Notes: a model not told the origin generated them from the letters alone. Positions 51,836 to 60,831 are shown, counted from the stretch's first letter. The stretch is DNA of 64,000 bases from Planctomycetaceae bacterium (GCA_021371965.1 JAJFVE010000157.1:1-64000); one strand, 5' to 3'. A program made the numbers and translations.

Positions 51836-53895
51836 GGGGAATCCTCTCGGTACGACGTTGACGATGGGTGGCCCTGCGAGTCGATATGATGCTTCATCTC
51901 GTTGCGTTCCACTGAGGGCGGGTTGAGCGGGGTGTACTCGGGCACGATCTGCTTCAGGGCGTCGATGATCGGCTGGCGCTGGTGCTTGTGTTGCAGCAGG
52001 GCGAGGCGTTCGACGGCGGCCTGGGCCGCTTCCCATTGGGCAGGGCGGCAGCGCCAGATGCTGATCTTGGGATGGCAGGTGGTCTCGACATCCTCGCCGG
52101 TGGTGCGCAGCTCTTCGAACATCTTCTCGCCGGGGCGCACGCCGCTGAAGACGATGTCGATGTCTTCGCCGGGGCGGAACCCGCTCAGCGTGATCATCTG
52201 CCGCGCCAGGTCCACAATCTTGACCGGCTCGCCCATGTCCAGCAGGTAGATCTGCCCGCCGGTTCCGGTGGCCGCCGCCTGCAGCACGAGCTGCGAGGCC
52301 TCCGGGATCGTCATGAAGTACCGCGTCATCTCCGGGTGCGTCACGCGCACCGGCCCGCCGGCGGCGATCTGCTTGCGGAAGGTCGGCACCACCGAGCCCG
52401 CCGAGCCCAGCACGTTGCCGAATCGCACGGCCTTGAACTGCGTCTTGCACAGCGGGCGGTGGTTGAGCGACTGGGTATAGATTTCGCCCACGCGCTTGGT
52501 GACGCCCATCACCGAGGAGGGGTTGACGGCCTTGTCGGTGGAGATCAGGACGAACTCTTTGACGGCGTACTCGACGGAGGCGTCGGCGACGTTGCGAGTG
52601 CCCAGCACGTTGTTCTTGATGGCTTCCCAGGGGTTGCGTTCCATCAGTGGTACGTGCTTGTGGGCGGCGGCGTGGATCACCACCTCCGGGCGGAAGCGGT
52701 TCCACACGGCCATCACGTTCTCGCGGTCGTATACGTCGCAGATGACCGGCGTCAGGGGGATGGAGGGGAACTTCTCGGCCAGTTCGTTCTCGATGTCGAA
52801 CAGCGGGTTCTCGGCTTGTTCAAGCAGGATCAGCGAGGCCGGCTGGTATCGGCAGACCTGGCGGCACATTTCCGAACCGATGCTTCCGCCGGCGCCGGTG
52901 ATGAGGAGGCGCCGTCCGCGGAGGTAGTTGGCCACGGCCGCGTCGTCCAGGCGCACCACGTCGCGTCCGAGCAGGTCGTTGATGTCGACGGGGCGCATCT
53001 GCGAGGTGGCGACGCGCCCGTCGATGAGGTCCTGGAGGCCCGGGAGGGTCTTGAATGTCAACTTGGTTCCGCTGCACAGCTCGATCACTTTGGAAAGTTC
53101 TTTCCGCGTGGCCGAGGGGATGGCGATGAGGATCTCGTCGATCTTTCGCTGCTCGCAAATCTCGCGGATATCCTCGGTCGTCCCCAGCACCGGAACGCCG
53201 TGGAGAGTCAGGCTGCTCTTGCCGCGGTCGTCGTCGACCATGCCGATGACGCGGTAGCGCTCGACGCGCATGCGGTTGATCTCGCGGATGATCGCCTCGG
53301 CCGCGTTGCCCGCCCCGATAATCAGCACGCGCTTGAGCCCCTCGGCCGCCACCGGACGAAGCTCCTCGCGATACAGGCGAAACGCCAGCCGCGCCGTGGC
53401 CACCATGAAGACCGTCGCCAGGAAGTCCAGCAGCAGGATGCTGGTCTGGTAATAGGTCGTATTATGGTCTCGGTAATAGAACAGCGGCTCGCGGCCGAAG
53501 TACGTGGGCAGGTAAAAGAACAGCAGGGCGAAGATGAAAAGAATTGCCAGGGCGATCCAACTGCCCAGCAGGATGTTGACGATATCGCGAATGCTCGAAT
53601 ATCGCCAGTTGCTGTGAAACAGCTTCATCTTGCCGAAGACCAGCAGCTTGATGACCATGAACACCGGCAGCCAGTGGATGTAGAGATAGAACCAGGGCAG
53701 GTCCTCGGAGCGGCTGCTGCCCTCGAATCGAATCCCGTAAGCGACCAGCAGCGCCACGGCAAAGAGCACCACGTGTACGATGATGCTGACGGCCGCCCGG
53801 TGGCGAATCGCAAACGCTTCGATGGGAGTCAGTTTGGGCTCGTCACCCGTTGGGGCGTGTGATTCGATCAGAGATTGTGCGGCTGGCTCAACCAT
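51832..53895 (-). CDS. CapD/FlaA1/WbpM-type nucleotide-sugar 4,6-dehydratase (membrane-bound)
   Basis: A 687-aa protein. The N-terminal part has four transmembrane helices (VSIIVHVVLFAVALLVAYGI and others), then a first Rossmann region (RVLIIGAGNAAEAIIREI) and a second, catalytic one (RRLLITGAGGSIGSEMCRQ, VIHAAAHKHVPLMERNP, LISTDKAVNPSSVMGVTKR, VRFGNVLGSAGSVVP). The MxxxK form of the active site is typical of PglF/WbpM UDP-GlcNAc 4,6-dehydratases. It is translationally coupled to the DegT aminotransferase. ATG 53895 is chosen because it shortly precedes the first helix; the ribosome site is weak. Confidence 0.92.
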   Translation of the reverse strand: MVEPAAQSLIESHAPTGDEPKLTPIEAFAIRHRAAVSIIVHVVLFAVALLVAYGIRFEGSSRSEDLPWFYLYIHWLPVFMVIKLLVFGKMKLFHSNWRYSSIRDIVNILLGSWIALAILFIFALLFFYLPTYFGREPLFYYRDHNTTYYQTSILLLDFLATVFMVATARLAFRLYREELRPVAAEGLKRVLIIGAGNAAEAIIREINRMRVERYRVIGMVDDDRGKSSLTLHGVPVLGTTEDIREICEQRKIDEILIAIPSATRKELSKVIELCSGTKLTFKTLPGLQDLIDGRVATSQMRPVDINDLLGRDVVRLDDAAVANYLRGRRLLITGAGGSIGSEMCRQVCRYQPASLILLEQAENPLFDIENELAEKFPSIPLTPVICDVYDRENVMAVWNRFRPEVVIHAAAHKHVPLMERNPWEAIKNNVLGTRNVADASVEYAVKEFVLISTDKAVNPSSVMGVTKRVGEIYTQSLNHRPLCKTQFKAVRFGNVLGSAGSVVPTFRKQIAAGGPVRVTHPEMTRYFMTIPEASQLVLQAAATGTGGQIYLLDMGEPVKIVDLARQMITLSGFRPGEDIDIVFSGVRPGEKMFEELRTTGEDVETTCHPKISIWRCRPAQWEAAQAAVERLALLQHKHQRQPIIDALKQIVPEYTPLNPPSVERNEMKHHIDSQGHPSSTSYREDSP

Positions 53896-54248
53896 TCCGA
53901 TGTCGTGGAACTCCAATGAACGACGCTGCCCTATGAATCGGCAGGATTTGCAGCAAAATTCAACAGAGGATGCTGCATCGTCACTGCAGAAGCTTTCGGC
54001 CACCCCGGCTACACTAGAATATCGAATCGGACACGGCCATTCCAGTTGAAAAGTAGCGGCACAGCGATCCGGTGGCACGGCCTTTCCAGGCTGTGGCTCC
54101 CTGATCGATCACGGGCTGGAACGTTCACAGGCTGGAAAGCCTGTGCCACGAGGCTTTCCCGTTGACGCCGTTGCCGCCGGCGCCGAAAATGACGCTGTGG
54201 GCGACTGACGCGTAATGGAGTTCGCCGCTGGAAAATTCGGACAAAATC
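53896..54248. other. intergenic region with GTGGCACAGGCTTTCCAGCC-type repeats
   Basis: A 353-bp stretch between divergent genes without a convincing ORF. A unit at 54072-54096 (GTGGCACGGCCTTTCCAGGC...) is similar to the reverse complement of 54126-54149. Within the latter, CACAGGCT/AGCCTGTG (54126-54133 and 54138-54145) forms a perfect 8-bp hairpin. No clear promoter was recognised. Confidence 0.5.
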
Positions 54249-55169
54249 GTGTTCTCCCTCGTCGTCCCCCTCTTTCGCGAAGAGCAGGGGATCGATCACA
54301 CCGTCGCGGCCGCCCGCGAGGCCCTGGCCTCCCTCTCGCAGCCGTGCGAGATCATCCTCATCGACGACGGCTCCGACGACGGCACGTGGCAAGCCGTCTG
54401 CCGCCATGCAGCCGCCGGCGGCCTGCGCGGAATCCGCCTGAGCCGCAACTTCGGCAAAGAGGCCGCCATCTGCGCCGGGCTCGAAGCCGCCGCCGACGCC
54501 CAGGCTGCCATCATCATGGACGGCGATCTGCAGCACCCCCCAGCCCTGATCGCTCAGATGGTCGAGGTCTGGCGCAGCGGGCAGGCCGACATCGTCGAGG
54601 CCGTCAAGCCCCGCCGCCCTCGCGAGCCGATGGTCGCTCGCCTGGGCAGCAAGGTCTTCTACCGCCTGCTGCGGCGGCTGTCGGGCTTCGACCTGGCCGG
54701 AGCGTCGGACTTCAAGCTGCTCGACGCCCGCGTGTGCGAGGCCTACCGCCGCATGGGCGAGCGGGCGCTGTTCTTTCGCGGCATGATCGCATGGCTCGGT
54801 TTCCGCCGCGTGCAGATCCCCTTTGAAGTGCCCGACCGCGCCAGCGGCCGATCCAAGTGGCGGCTTGGCGCCCTATGGCAGCTGGCGACCACCGGCCTGA
54901 CGGCCTTTTCGTCGTCGGCTTTGCGGATCGTCAACTGGTTAGCCGCGATCTTCCTGCTGCTGGCGGTGGCGATGGGCATCCGCGCCTTGTGGGTGTACTT
55001 CGCCGGCCAACCCGGCGCGGGGATCACGACAGTGATCCTCCTGCAACTGCTGACCGGCGGTTTCGTCCTGCTGGGCCTGGGCATCATCGGCGAATACATC
55101 GCCCGCATCTACGAAGAAGTAAAAGCCCGCCCAAGGTACGTCGTAGCCGAGAAAACATCCGACCACTAG
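54249..55169 (+). CDS. glycosyltransferase family 2 protein (GtrB/ArnC-like)
   Basis: A 306-aa polyprenyl-phosphate glycosyltransferase: FSLVVPLFREEQGIDHTV, IILIDDGSDDGTW, LSRNFGKEAAICAGLEAA and the metal motif IIMDGDLQHPP, followed by GASDFKLLDARV and two C-terminal membrane helices (NWLAAIFLLLAVAMGI and TVILLQLLTGGFVLLGLGII). It should transfer a sugar to polyprenyl phosphate for later use on the outer face of the membrane. The start appears to be GTG 54249. No GtrA-type flippase lies next to it. Confidence 0.9.
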   Translation: MFSLVVPLFREEQGIDHTVAAAREALASLSQPCEIILIDDGSDDGTWQAVCRHAAAGGLRGIRLSRNFGKEAAICAGLEAAADAQAAIIMDGDLQHPPALIAQMVEVWRSGQADIVEAVKPRRPREPMVARLGSKVFYRLLRRLSGFDLAGASDFKLLDARVCEAYRRMGERALFFRGMIAWLGFRRVQIPFEVPDRASGRSKWRLGALWQLATTGLTAFSSSALRIVNWLAAIFLLLAVAMGIRALWVYFAGQPGAGITTVILLQLLTGGFVLLGLGIIGEYIARIYEEVKARPRYVVAEKTSDH

Positions 55170-55343
55170 CGTGGCACTACGTCGTATCGTCCCCTTGGGG
55201 ACACGTGTTGCTTCTTCCCTCGCCGGGGCGGACCTCCGACGGAGTCGCTCGGGGCGGTTCGCGGCCATTCCTTCTTGCTGTTGCCGTGGGTGCACCGGTA
55301 CTATTCGCGGCGGTCTATCCCCAACAAGAGTCAGGAGCAGAAG

Positions 55344-56372
55344 ATGCCCAAGAGACTGATCTGCGTGGCGAAGAAGCAATTGGCGTGGGAAGAGTACGAC
55401 CCCGGCCAGCCCGTCGGCGACCAGGCGCTGCTGGTCAGCGAGTTCGCGGCCGCCAAGCACGGGACGGAGATGTCCTGCTTCAAGGGCCTCATGTACGACC
55501 GCGGGCACTTCGACGGCGAGATGGCCGTGTGGATGCCCGGGGCCGAGGGCTGGTGCAGCTTCCCCGTCGGCGTGGGCAACATGATCGTCGCCCGCGTTGA
55601 GAAGACCGGGCCCGACGTCAAGACCCTCAAGGTCGGCGACAAGGTCTGCTTCCACTGCTGCTTTCAGCCGTCGATCGTCCTGCCCGAGGGCGCGGTTCGC
55701 AAGATGCCCTCGGGCCTGGGCTGGAAGTCGGCCGTCTGCCTCGATCCATCGGTATTCGCCTTCTCGGCAGTGCGCGACGGGCACGTGCGCGTCGGCGACA
55801 CGGTGGCGGTGTACGGCATGGGCGCCATCGGCCTGATGGTGATCCAGATCGCCCGGCTGGCCGGGGCGAGCAAGGTCATCGCCGTCGAGCCCCTGGCCAA
55901 TCGCCGGGCGGTGGCCAAGGAGCTCGGGGCCGACCTGGTGCTCGACCCCAACGCCTGCGATGCGGGGCTCGAGGTCAAAAAGGCCACCGCCAAGCGCGGT
56001 GCGGATGTGACCATCGACTATAGCGGCGACGTCAAGGCCATGCGCGACGCGCTGCGCGGGGCGGCGTATGGTGGCAATGTCGTCGCCGGGGCCATGCCGG
56101 CCGCGTACGCCGCCGGCCTGGACTTCGGCGCCGAGGCGCACTTCAACGTGCCCAACATCATCTTCTCCCGCGCGTGCAGCCAGCCCGACCGCGACCACCC
56201 GCGCTGGTCCGAGCGGCGGATCACGGAAATGTGCTGGCAGTGGATCTGCGAAGGCCGCATCAACGGCGAACCGGTCGTCCAGCCGGTAGTAGCGTACGAC
56301 GAACTGATCAACGAGTATCCCCTGATCGCGACCAACCCCGAACGCAGCGTTAAACTCGGGGCGAGTTTCTAA
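55344..56372 (+). CDS. MDR-family dehydrogenase (zinc-type alcohol dehydrogenase-like)
   Basis: A 342-aa medium-chain dehydrogenase. The GroES-like half contains AAAKHGTEMSCFKGL and VGVGNMIVARVEKTGPDV in place of the usual GHE zinc loop; the cofactor half has DTVAVYGMGAIGLMVIQIARLAGA. Many lone MDR proteins in planctomycete genomes act on sugars or polyols. ATG 55344 has CAGGAG six bases upstream. The substrate is unknown; a GH51-type glycosidase follows after a repeat-containing gap. Confidence 0.88.
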   Translation: MPKRLICVAKKQLAWEEYDPGQPVGDQALLVSEFAAAKHGTEMSCFKGLMYDRGHFDGEMAVWMPGAEGWCSFPVGVGNMIVARVEKTGPDVKTLKVGDKVCFHCCFQPSIVLPEGAVRKMPSGLGWKSAVCLDPSVFAFSAVRDGHVRVGDTVAVYGMGAIGLMVIQIARLAGASKVIAVEPLANRRAVAKELGADLVLDPNACDAGLEVKKATAKRGADVTIDYSGDVKAMRDALRGAAYGGNVVAGAMPAAYAAGLDFGAEAHFNVPNIIFSRACSQPDRDHPRWSERRITEMCWQWICEGRINGEPVVQPVVAYDELINEYPLIATNPERSVKLGASF

Positions 56373-56379
56373 AAACAGT

Positions 56380-56439
56380 AGCCTGTAGCCTGTAGCCGGT
56401 AGCCCGTTCATACAGCCTGTTTTACCGGCTACCGGCTAC
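56380..56439. repeat. GTAGCC/GGCTAC inverted repeat
   Basis: GTAGCCGGTAGCC (56392-56404) pairs perfectly with GGCTACCGGCTAC (56427-56439). Two further GTAGCCT units precede the left arm, so the element is built of 7-bp tandem units. It lies between the MDR and GH51 genes and may also act as a transcription terminator. Confidence 0.65.
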
Positions 56440-56470
56440 TGGCCAGGGGCTACTCCTTGCGGAGCAAGCA

Positions 56471-58915
56471 ATGCCTGCATCGAAAGTAACCCTGCGTGTC
56501 CCCGCCAACGGCGTGCTGCACCGCCTGAGCCCGCTGATGATCGGGGCGAACCTGGAAGACCTCAACTACCAGTGCTACGGCGGGCTGTACAGCCAGCTTC
56601 TCCATGGCGAGCACTTCCAGGAACCTAGCAGCGGGTTCACGCGGCCGCTCAAGGGCTTCCGCGCCTACGGCGGCACGTGGAACGTGCGAGACGGCGTGCT
56701 CTTTGCCGCCGCTGAGGCCGGAGCGATGCTCGTGGCCGACGGGCCGGTGATCGCCGACGGCGCTGCCGGGGCCGAGGTGTTCTTTCGTGACGAGCAGGAA
56801 GGCCGCGCCGGCCTCATCGTGCGCGTCATCGACCCCTCCGCCGATCCGCGGTCGTTCGAGGGGTACTCGATCCACCTCTGCCCCAAGGGCCGCAAGCTCA
56901 TGGTCGTGCGGCACAAACCGCGCACCGACTGGGTGCTGATCGACACGGTCTGCGATTTCGCCGTCAAGCAGTGGGTGCATCTTGAGGCCCGGTTCGCCGC
57001 CAAGCAGTTCGAGGTGCTCGTCAATGGCATCCCGTTCATCGCTGCCGACGATTCGTGGCGGCGCGAGCTGTCCGGCGGGCCTGTCGGCCTGCGGGCGGAC
57101 AACTCCGACGCGCAGTTTCGCAATCTTTGGGTCGCTGCCGAAGGCGGCAAGAAGCAGCCGATCGCCCTCGATGCTGCGGCCTCGGCCGGCACGCGCGACG
57201 ATATCTCCCTGCGCTGGGCGAAGGTGCAGACCGGCACCGCACAGGGCTCGTTCGGGCTCGAACACGACCACCCGCTGGCGGGCAAGCAGAGCCAGCGAGT
57301 CACGTTCGAGAGCGGCCGCGGCGAGATTGGCATCGACAACGCCGGACTGCACCGCTGGGGCCTGAACCTGCTGGCCGGGCGCGAGTACGAGGGCAGCGTG
57401 TGTCTGCAGAGCCTCAAGGCCGCGGCTGTGACCGTCTCGCTGCGCAGCGCCGGCGGGCGGAAGATATACGCGTCCAGAACGCTGAAGGTCAAGGGCAGCC
57501 GCAGGTGGCAGTCGCTGTCGTTCAAGCTCAAGCCTTCGCGCACAGACCGCGACGCACGCTTCGCCATCACGCTGAGCAAGCCCGCCAGCATCGTCGTCGG
57601 ATACGCGTTTCTCCAGCCGGGGCAGTGGGGGCGCTTCGCCGGGCTGCACGTCCGCAAGGATCTGGCCGAGGCCGTCATCGCTCAGGGCATCAAGATCATC
57701 CGCTATAACGGCTCCATGGTAACGTGCCCGAATCAGTCGGACTACCAGTGGAAGAAGATGATCGGCCCGCGCGAGAACCGCCCGCCGTATGTCGGGACGT
57801 TCAACCCCTTCGCCAGCCACGGCTGGGGCATTCCGGACTTCCTGGCGTTCTGCCAGGCGGCTGGCATCGTGGCCGTGCCCGGCGTGAACCGTTCCGAGAG
57901 CCCCGCCGACCTGGCGGACCTGGTGGAATACTGCAACGGCCCGGCCGGCAGCAAGTGGGGCCGCCGCCGCGCGGCCGACGGGTTCAAGAAACCCCTGCAC
58001 CTGTCGTATATCCAGTATGGCAACGAGGAGCGGATCAACGACGAGTACCTGGCCGACTTCAAAGCCGCCGCGGCGGCCGTCTGGGCCAAGGACCCCACGA
58101 TCACGATGGTGGTCTCGGACTGGATGTATTGGGACGGCATCCCCGACCCGCAGAAGATCGCCCGCGCCACGTGCGAGAACCTCGACGCCCACGTCAAGCT
58201 GCTGCAGTGGGCCCGCGACGAGGGCGGCAAGGTCTGGTGGGACGTGCACGTCTGGGAAGCCGGGCCGTGGGTTTCCGGCGTCAAGGGCATCGCCGACCTG
58301 CACGCGTGGTTCGAGAAGTTCGTGCCGTACTACCCCGTGCCCATCGCGGCGCTGGAGCAGAACGCCGGCAACCATGACCTGAAGCGCGGCCTCGCGCACG
58401 CGTGTATGAGCAATGAACTGGCCAAGCTCGGCCGCTTCGTGCCGGCAGCGGCTGCGCCCAACACCATGCAGCCGTGGCAGCAGTACACCACGCGCGGCTG
58501 GGACCAGGGCCAGATCTTCTTCACGCAGTCTAAGTTCTGGTACCAGCCCAGCGGGTACGTCGACATCATGCTCACGCAGAACGCCTGCCCGGACCTGCTG
58601 GAAATATCCAGCACGCTCGAGCCCAAAGAGTTCAGCGTCACCGCCAGAAAGAGCACCGACGGCCGCACGATCTCGATCGTAGCCGTCAACGAGTCCGACC
58701 AGCCGCGCCCCGCGACGATCGAGCTGGACGCCTTCACCCCGCGCAAGAAGACCGCCACGGTGCTGGAACTGGCCGGCAAGCCCGAGCACGACAACACCCC
58801 CAAGGCCCCCACGCGCGTCGTCCCGGTCAAACGCACGTGGCGCTACGCCGTCCGCAAAGGCGTGGTGAGCTACCTCTTCCCGCCGCACTCGTTTACGATT
58901 TTGCGATTTGAATAA
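56471..58915 (+). CDS. GH51-like alpha-L-arabinofuranosidase
   Basis: An 814-aa protein without an obvious signal peptide. The N-terminal part starts RLSPLMIGANLEDLNYQCYG and GEHFQEPSSGF, typical of GH51. A roughly 200-residue laminin/CBM-like insertion follows (YSIHLCPKGRKLMVVRHK, KQFEVLVNGIPFIAADD). The barrel has IQYGNEERINDEYLADF, with the acid/base Glu of the NE motif, and PIAALEQNAG as the probable nucleophile segment. The end is a beta-sandwich (PPHSFTILRFE). Such enzymes release arabinose from hemicellulose or pectin. Cytoplasmic location suggests action on imported oligosaccharides. Confidence 0.87.
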   Translation: MPASKVTLRVPANGVLHRLSPLMIGANLEDLNYQCYGGLYSQLLHGEHFQEPSSGFTRPLKGFRAYGGTWNVRDGVLFAAAEAGAMLVADGPVIADGAAGAEVFFRDEQEGRAGLIVRVIDPSADPRSFEGYSIHLCPKGRKLMVVRHKPRTDWVLIDTVCDFAVKQWVHLEARFAAKQFEVLVNGIPFIAADDSWRRELSGGPVGLRADNSDAQFRNLWVAAEGGKKQPIALDAAASAGTRDDISLRWAKVQTGTAQGSFGLEHDHPLAGKQSQRVTFESGRGEIGIDNAGLHRWGLNLLAGREYEGSVCLQSLKAAAVTVSLRSAGGRKIYASRTLKVKGSRRWQSLSFKLKPSRTDRDARFAITLSKPASIVVGYAFLQPGQWGRFAGLHVRKDLAEAVIAQGIKIIRYNGSMVTCPNQSDYQWKKMIGPRENRPPYVGTFNPFASHGWGIPDFLAFCQAAGIVAVPGVNRSESPADLADLVEYCNGPAGSKWGRRRAADGFKKPLHLSYIQYGNEERINDEYLADFKAAAAAVWAKDPTITMVVSDWMYWDGIPDPQKIARATCENLDAHVKLLQWARDEGGKVWWDVHVWEAGPWVSGVKGIADLHAWFEKFVPYYPVPIAALEQNAGNHDLKRGLAHACMSNELAKLGRFVPAAAAPNTMQPWQQYTTRGWDQGQIFFTQSKFWYQPSGYVDIMLTQNACPDLLEISSTLEPKEFSVTARKSTDGRTISIVAVNESDQPRPATIELDAFTPRKKTATVLELAGKPEHDNTPKAPTRVVPVKRTWRYAVRKGVVSYLFPPHSFTILRFE

Positions 58916-58920
58916 GTTAC

Positions 58921-58952
58921 TCACCGCAGAGAGCGCAAAGGTCGCAGAGCAA
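58921..58952. repeat. dispersed GCAAAG/GCAGAG-type repeat, copy 4
   Basis: ACCGCAGAGAGCGCAAAGGT-type run just after the GH51 stop codon, related to 94-125, 16256-16285 and 16408-16437. Confidence 0.5.
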
Positions 58953-59029
58953 GTTGAAGAGATATCGCTGCATGGTAAGCGGTTGCTATGATCGGATTCA
59001 CCCCCGGTATTCTGGACAGGGGTATACAG

Positions 59030-59059
59030 TTGCTTGGAGTGGCTTGTGGACGATATAAA
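59030..59059 (+). promoter_or_regulatory. probable promoter of the MNT-HEPN pair
   Basis: TTGCTT (59030-59035) and TATAAA (59054-59059) are 18 bp apart in an A/T-rich patch. The -10 reaches to within three bases of an ATG at 59062, which makes the GTG at 59089 a more credible translation start. Confidence 0.5.
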
Positions 59060-59088
59060 ATATGCTGCCAAAGCAAAGGCCGTGCGCT

Positions 59089-59409
59089 GTGATCAATGAC
59101 AGAACAATCCGTGAAGCTGTGTTGCTGCTGAAGAAAGCAGCCGATCCCAGGCGGATCATCCTGTTTGGCTCGCATGCCACAGGGCTTGCCGGCGAAGATA
59201 GCGACGTGGACTTGATGATCATTGAGGCAGCGGTGCCCAACGTGGTTACCGAAACCGTCCGCCTGCGACGCGTTCTGAGCCCGCTGCGCATTCCGGTCGA
59301 CATCATCGTCGTCAGCGAAGACTACTTCAATTACTGGGCCGACACGCCCGGCAACCTCATGTTCGAGGCCGCCACCGACGGCAAGGTTCTCTATGACCAG
59401 GCCGCGTGA
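59089..59409 (+). CDS. MNT-type nucleotidyltransferase (antitoxin-like)
   Basis: A 106-aa minimal nucleotidyltransferase with the polymerase-beta motif GSHATGLAGEDSDVDLMII, where the glycine-serine pair and the DxD aspartates are present, and a second acidic position in VDIIVVSED. In MNT/HEPN modules this protein modifies and neutralises the HEPN partner. Start choice: GTG 59089 lies behind AAAGG and after the predicted promoter; ATG 59062 would add nine residues. It overlaps the HEPN gene by 17 bases. Confidence 0.87.
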   Translation: MINDRTIREAVLLLKKAADPRRIILFGSHATGLAGEDSDVDLMIIEAAVPNVVTETVRLRRVLSPLRIPVDIIVVSEDYFNYWADTPGNLMFEAATDGKVLYDQAA

Positions 59410-59779
59410 ACAAGCGCTTGCGCTGTTAGCCAAAGCGCGGCAGGACGAGGTCCTGCTGGAAGAGGTTCTTGCCTCTCCACGCGTTGCCGATGAAATCGTC
59501 GGGTTTCATGCCCAGCAGGCTATTGAGAAGTTGCTCAAGGCCGCCCTGTCCCTTCGAGAAATCCGTTATCGCAAGACCCATGATTTGCGAGAGCTTCTGG
59601 ACCTGCTGCGCGACGTTGGATGCGCTTTGCCAGAGAAGATCGATTGTGTCGACGACCTGACGCCTTACGGAACATTGCTTCGCTATGAAGCGATGAGCGT
59701 GGACCAGCCGGTTGATCGTCAAGAGATGCTCGATCTGGTTCAGCAAGTTCGGCGATGGGTTGAATCGCAGCTTGGATAA
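59393..59779 (+). CDS. HEPN-domain protein (toxin-like RNase)
   Basis: A 128-aa all-helical protein of the HEPN superfamily: DEIVGFHAQQAIEKLLKAAL in the first half and the RX4H catalytic motif in IRYRKTHDLRELLDLL. HEPN proteins of MNT/HEPN pairs are metal-independent ribonucleases. The residue two positions after the His is Leu, not the Tyr that is AMPylated in the best-studied HEPN/MNT toxin, so control by the MNT partner may differ. The gene overlaps the MNT gene and shares its promoter. Confidence 0.87.
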   Translation: MTRPREQALALLAKARQDEVLLEEVLASPRVADEIVGFHAQQAIEKLLKAALSLREIRYRKTHDLRELLDLLRDVGCALPEKIDCVDDLTPYGTLLRYEAMSVDQPVDRQEMLDLVQQVRRWVESQLG

Positions 59780-59817
59780 GCCCTTCGTGGCGAGTGAGCA
59801 CTGAGCTCCCAAGTGAG

Positions 59818-60633
59818 CTATCTGGCCGGTTGCGTTGCGGGGGCGAATTCTGCGGCTTCAGCCCGCAGCGCTTCGGGGGAGAACTCGACGGCGGGTCCCT
59901 CCCAGCGGCGAGCCGTGATGGGGTAGCGGTCCAGGCCCAGCTCCTTGATCAGCCAATCGTGGGTCTGGCGCGGGTGGATCAGCAGCGGCCGGCGGCACAA
60001 TTGCCGCACGATATTCTCCGAGGCCTCGTGCCCGTACAGCTTCAGCGGATACCCCGCCCGCCCAAACTGGGGGTCGATGTCGGTCAGGGCGTGAAAACAG
60101 TTCGACGCGTTGGCGTTTCGCGCCGCCCCGCCGATCTGATCGATGCACTGGTATCCGATCCGCCCGGAGTCCAGGAACTCCTTCTGCGTCATGAATCGCC
60201 GGTAGAGGCCCTGCCAGCATTCATACGGCCCCCAGAGGCAGATCTGCTCCTTCTGCTTGAGCATTTCCTTTATCGTCGTATCGAGATCCAGGTTGACGCC
60301 CTTCTCGCCCGAGAGCCGTAGCGGAACGATCTCCAGCGTGGCCGGCATCCAACTGATCGTGTCGATGGAGGCGATCCGCCGAGGCTGGCCCGGCACTTCG
60401 ATCGTCCGCACAGCCGTGCCCCAGGTATGCGTGTACTTGGGCTCCCGCGAGGGCCTCTCCGAGCCGAAGACCATGACGTAGTAGTGCTCGTGCTCGATCG
60501 CGGGCAATGCCAACAACCCATCGGTGGTCAACTGCCGAGCCGGAGTCAGCGGCCGCGGGTCCCGGCAGCCTTCCTGCGCAAAGGCGACGACCAGAAGCAT
60601 GGCAATTGCGAACGAATGAGGTTTTATGGACAT
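59818..60633 (-). CDS. hypothetical secreted protein, possible lipoprotein
   Basis: A 271-aa protein of unknown function. It begins MSIKPHSFAIAMLLVVAFAQ followed by EGC, a signal peptide with a Cys at about residue 23 in a poor lipobox (Gln-Glu-Gly before Cys). Recognisable text includes EHEHYYVMVFGSERPSREPK, DTISWMPATLEIVPL and SNCFHALTDIDPQFG. I do not recognise a family. A catalytic DUF-type transferase is possible, because HALTDID recalls LssY/DUF4105 proteins. ATG 60633 carries AGGA just upstream and a good promoter lies before it. Confidence 0.7.
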   Translation of the reverse strand: MSIKPHSFAIAMLLVVAFAQEGCRDPRPLTPARQLTTDGLLALPAIEHEHYYVMVFGSERPSREPKYTHTWGTAVRTIEVPGQPRRIASIDTISWMPATLEIVPLRLSGEKGVNLDLDTTIKEMLKQKEQICLWGPYECWQGLYRRFMTQKEFLDSGRIGYQCIDQIGGAARNANASNCFHALTDIDPQFGRAGYPLKLYGHEASENIVRQLCRRPLLIHPRQTHDWLIKELGLDRYPITARRWEGPAVEFSPEALRAEAAEFAPATQPAR

Positions 60634-60681
60634 ATTCCTCGCCTGAGGACGCCGTGGATAGTGGGTAATGGCGACGGGCAC

Positions 60682-60711
60682 AGTATGTCATCGCCGCCCC
60701 TCGTCGGTCAA
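60682..60711 (-). promoter_or_regulatory. probable promoter of the possible lipoprotein gene
   Basis: On the minus strand TTGACC (60706-60711) and CATACT (60682-60687) are 18 bp apart. Predicted transcription starts about 40 bp upstream of ATG 60633. Confidence 0.55.
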
Positions 60712-60810
60712 TAACGAGCCCGTTCTATTTCTATCGTTCGCCGTTTGCCTAGCGCTGTGGAATCTGCGTTATCCCTTTGATGTGCTCTCCATGCGATGTC
60801 TCTCATCCCG

Positions 60811-60831
60811 GGAGTTGTGCGTGGCACCCGT
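60811..60831. repeat. dispersed GTTGTGCGTGGCACCCGT repeat, copy 2
   Basis: Identical over 21 bases to 9340-9360. The palindromic left half present in copy 1 is missing here. Confidence 0.6.
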
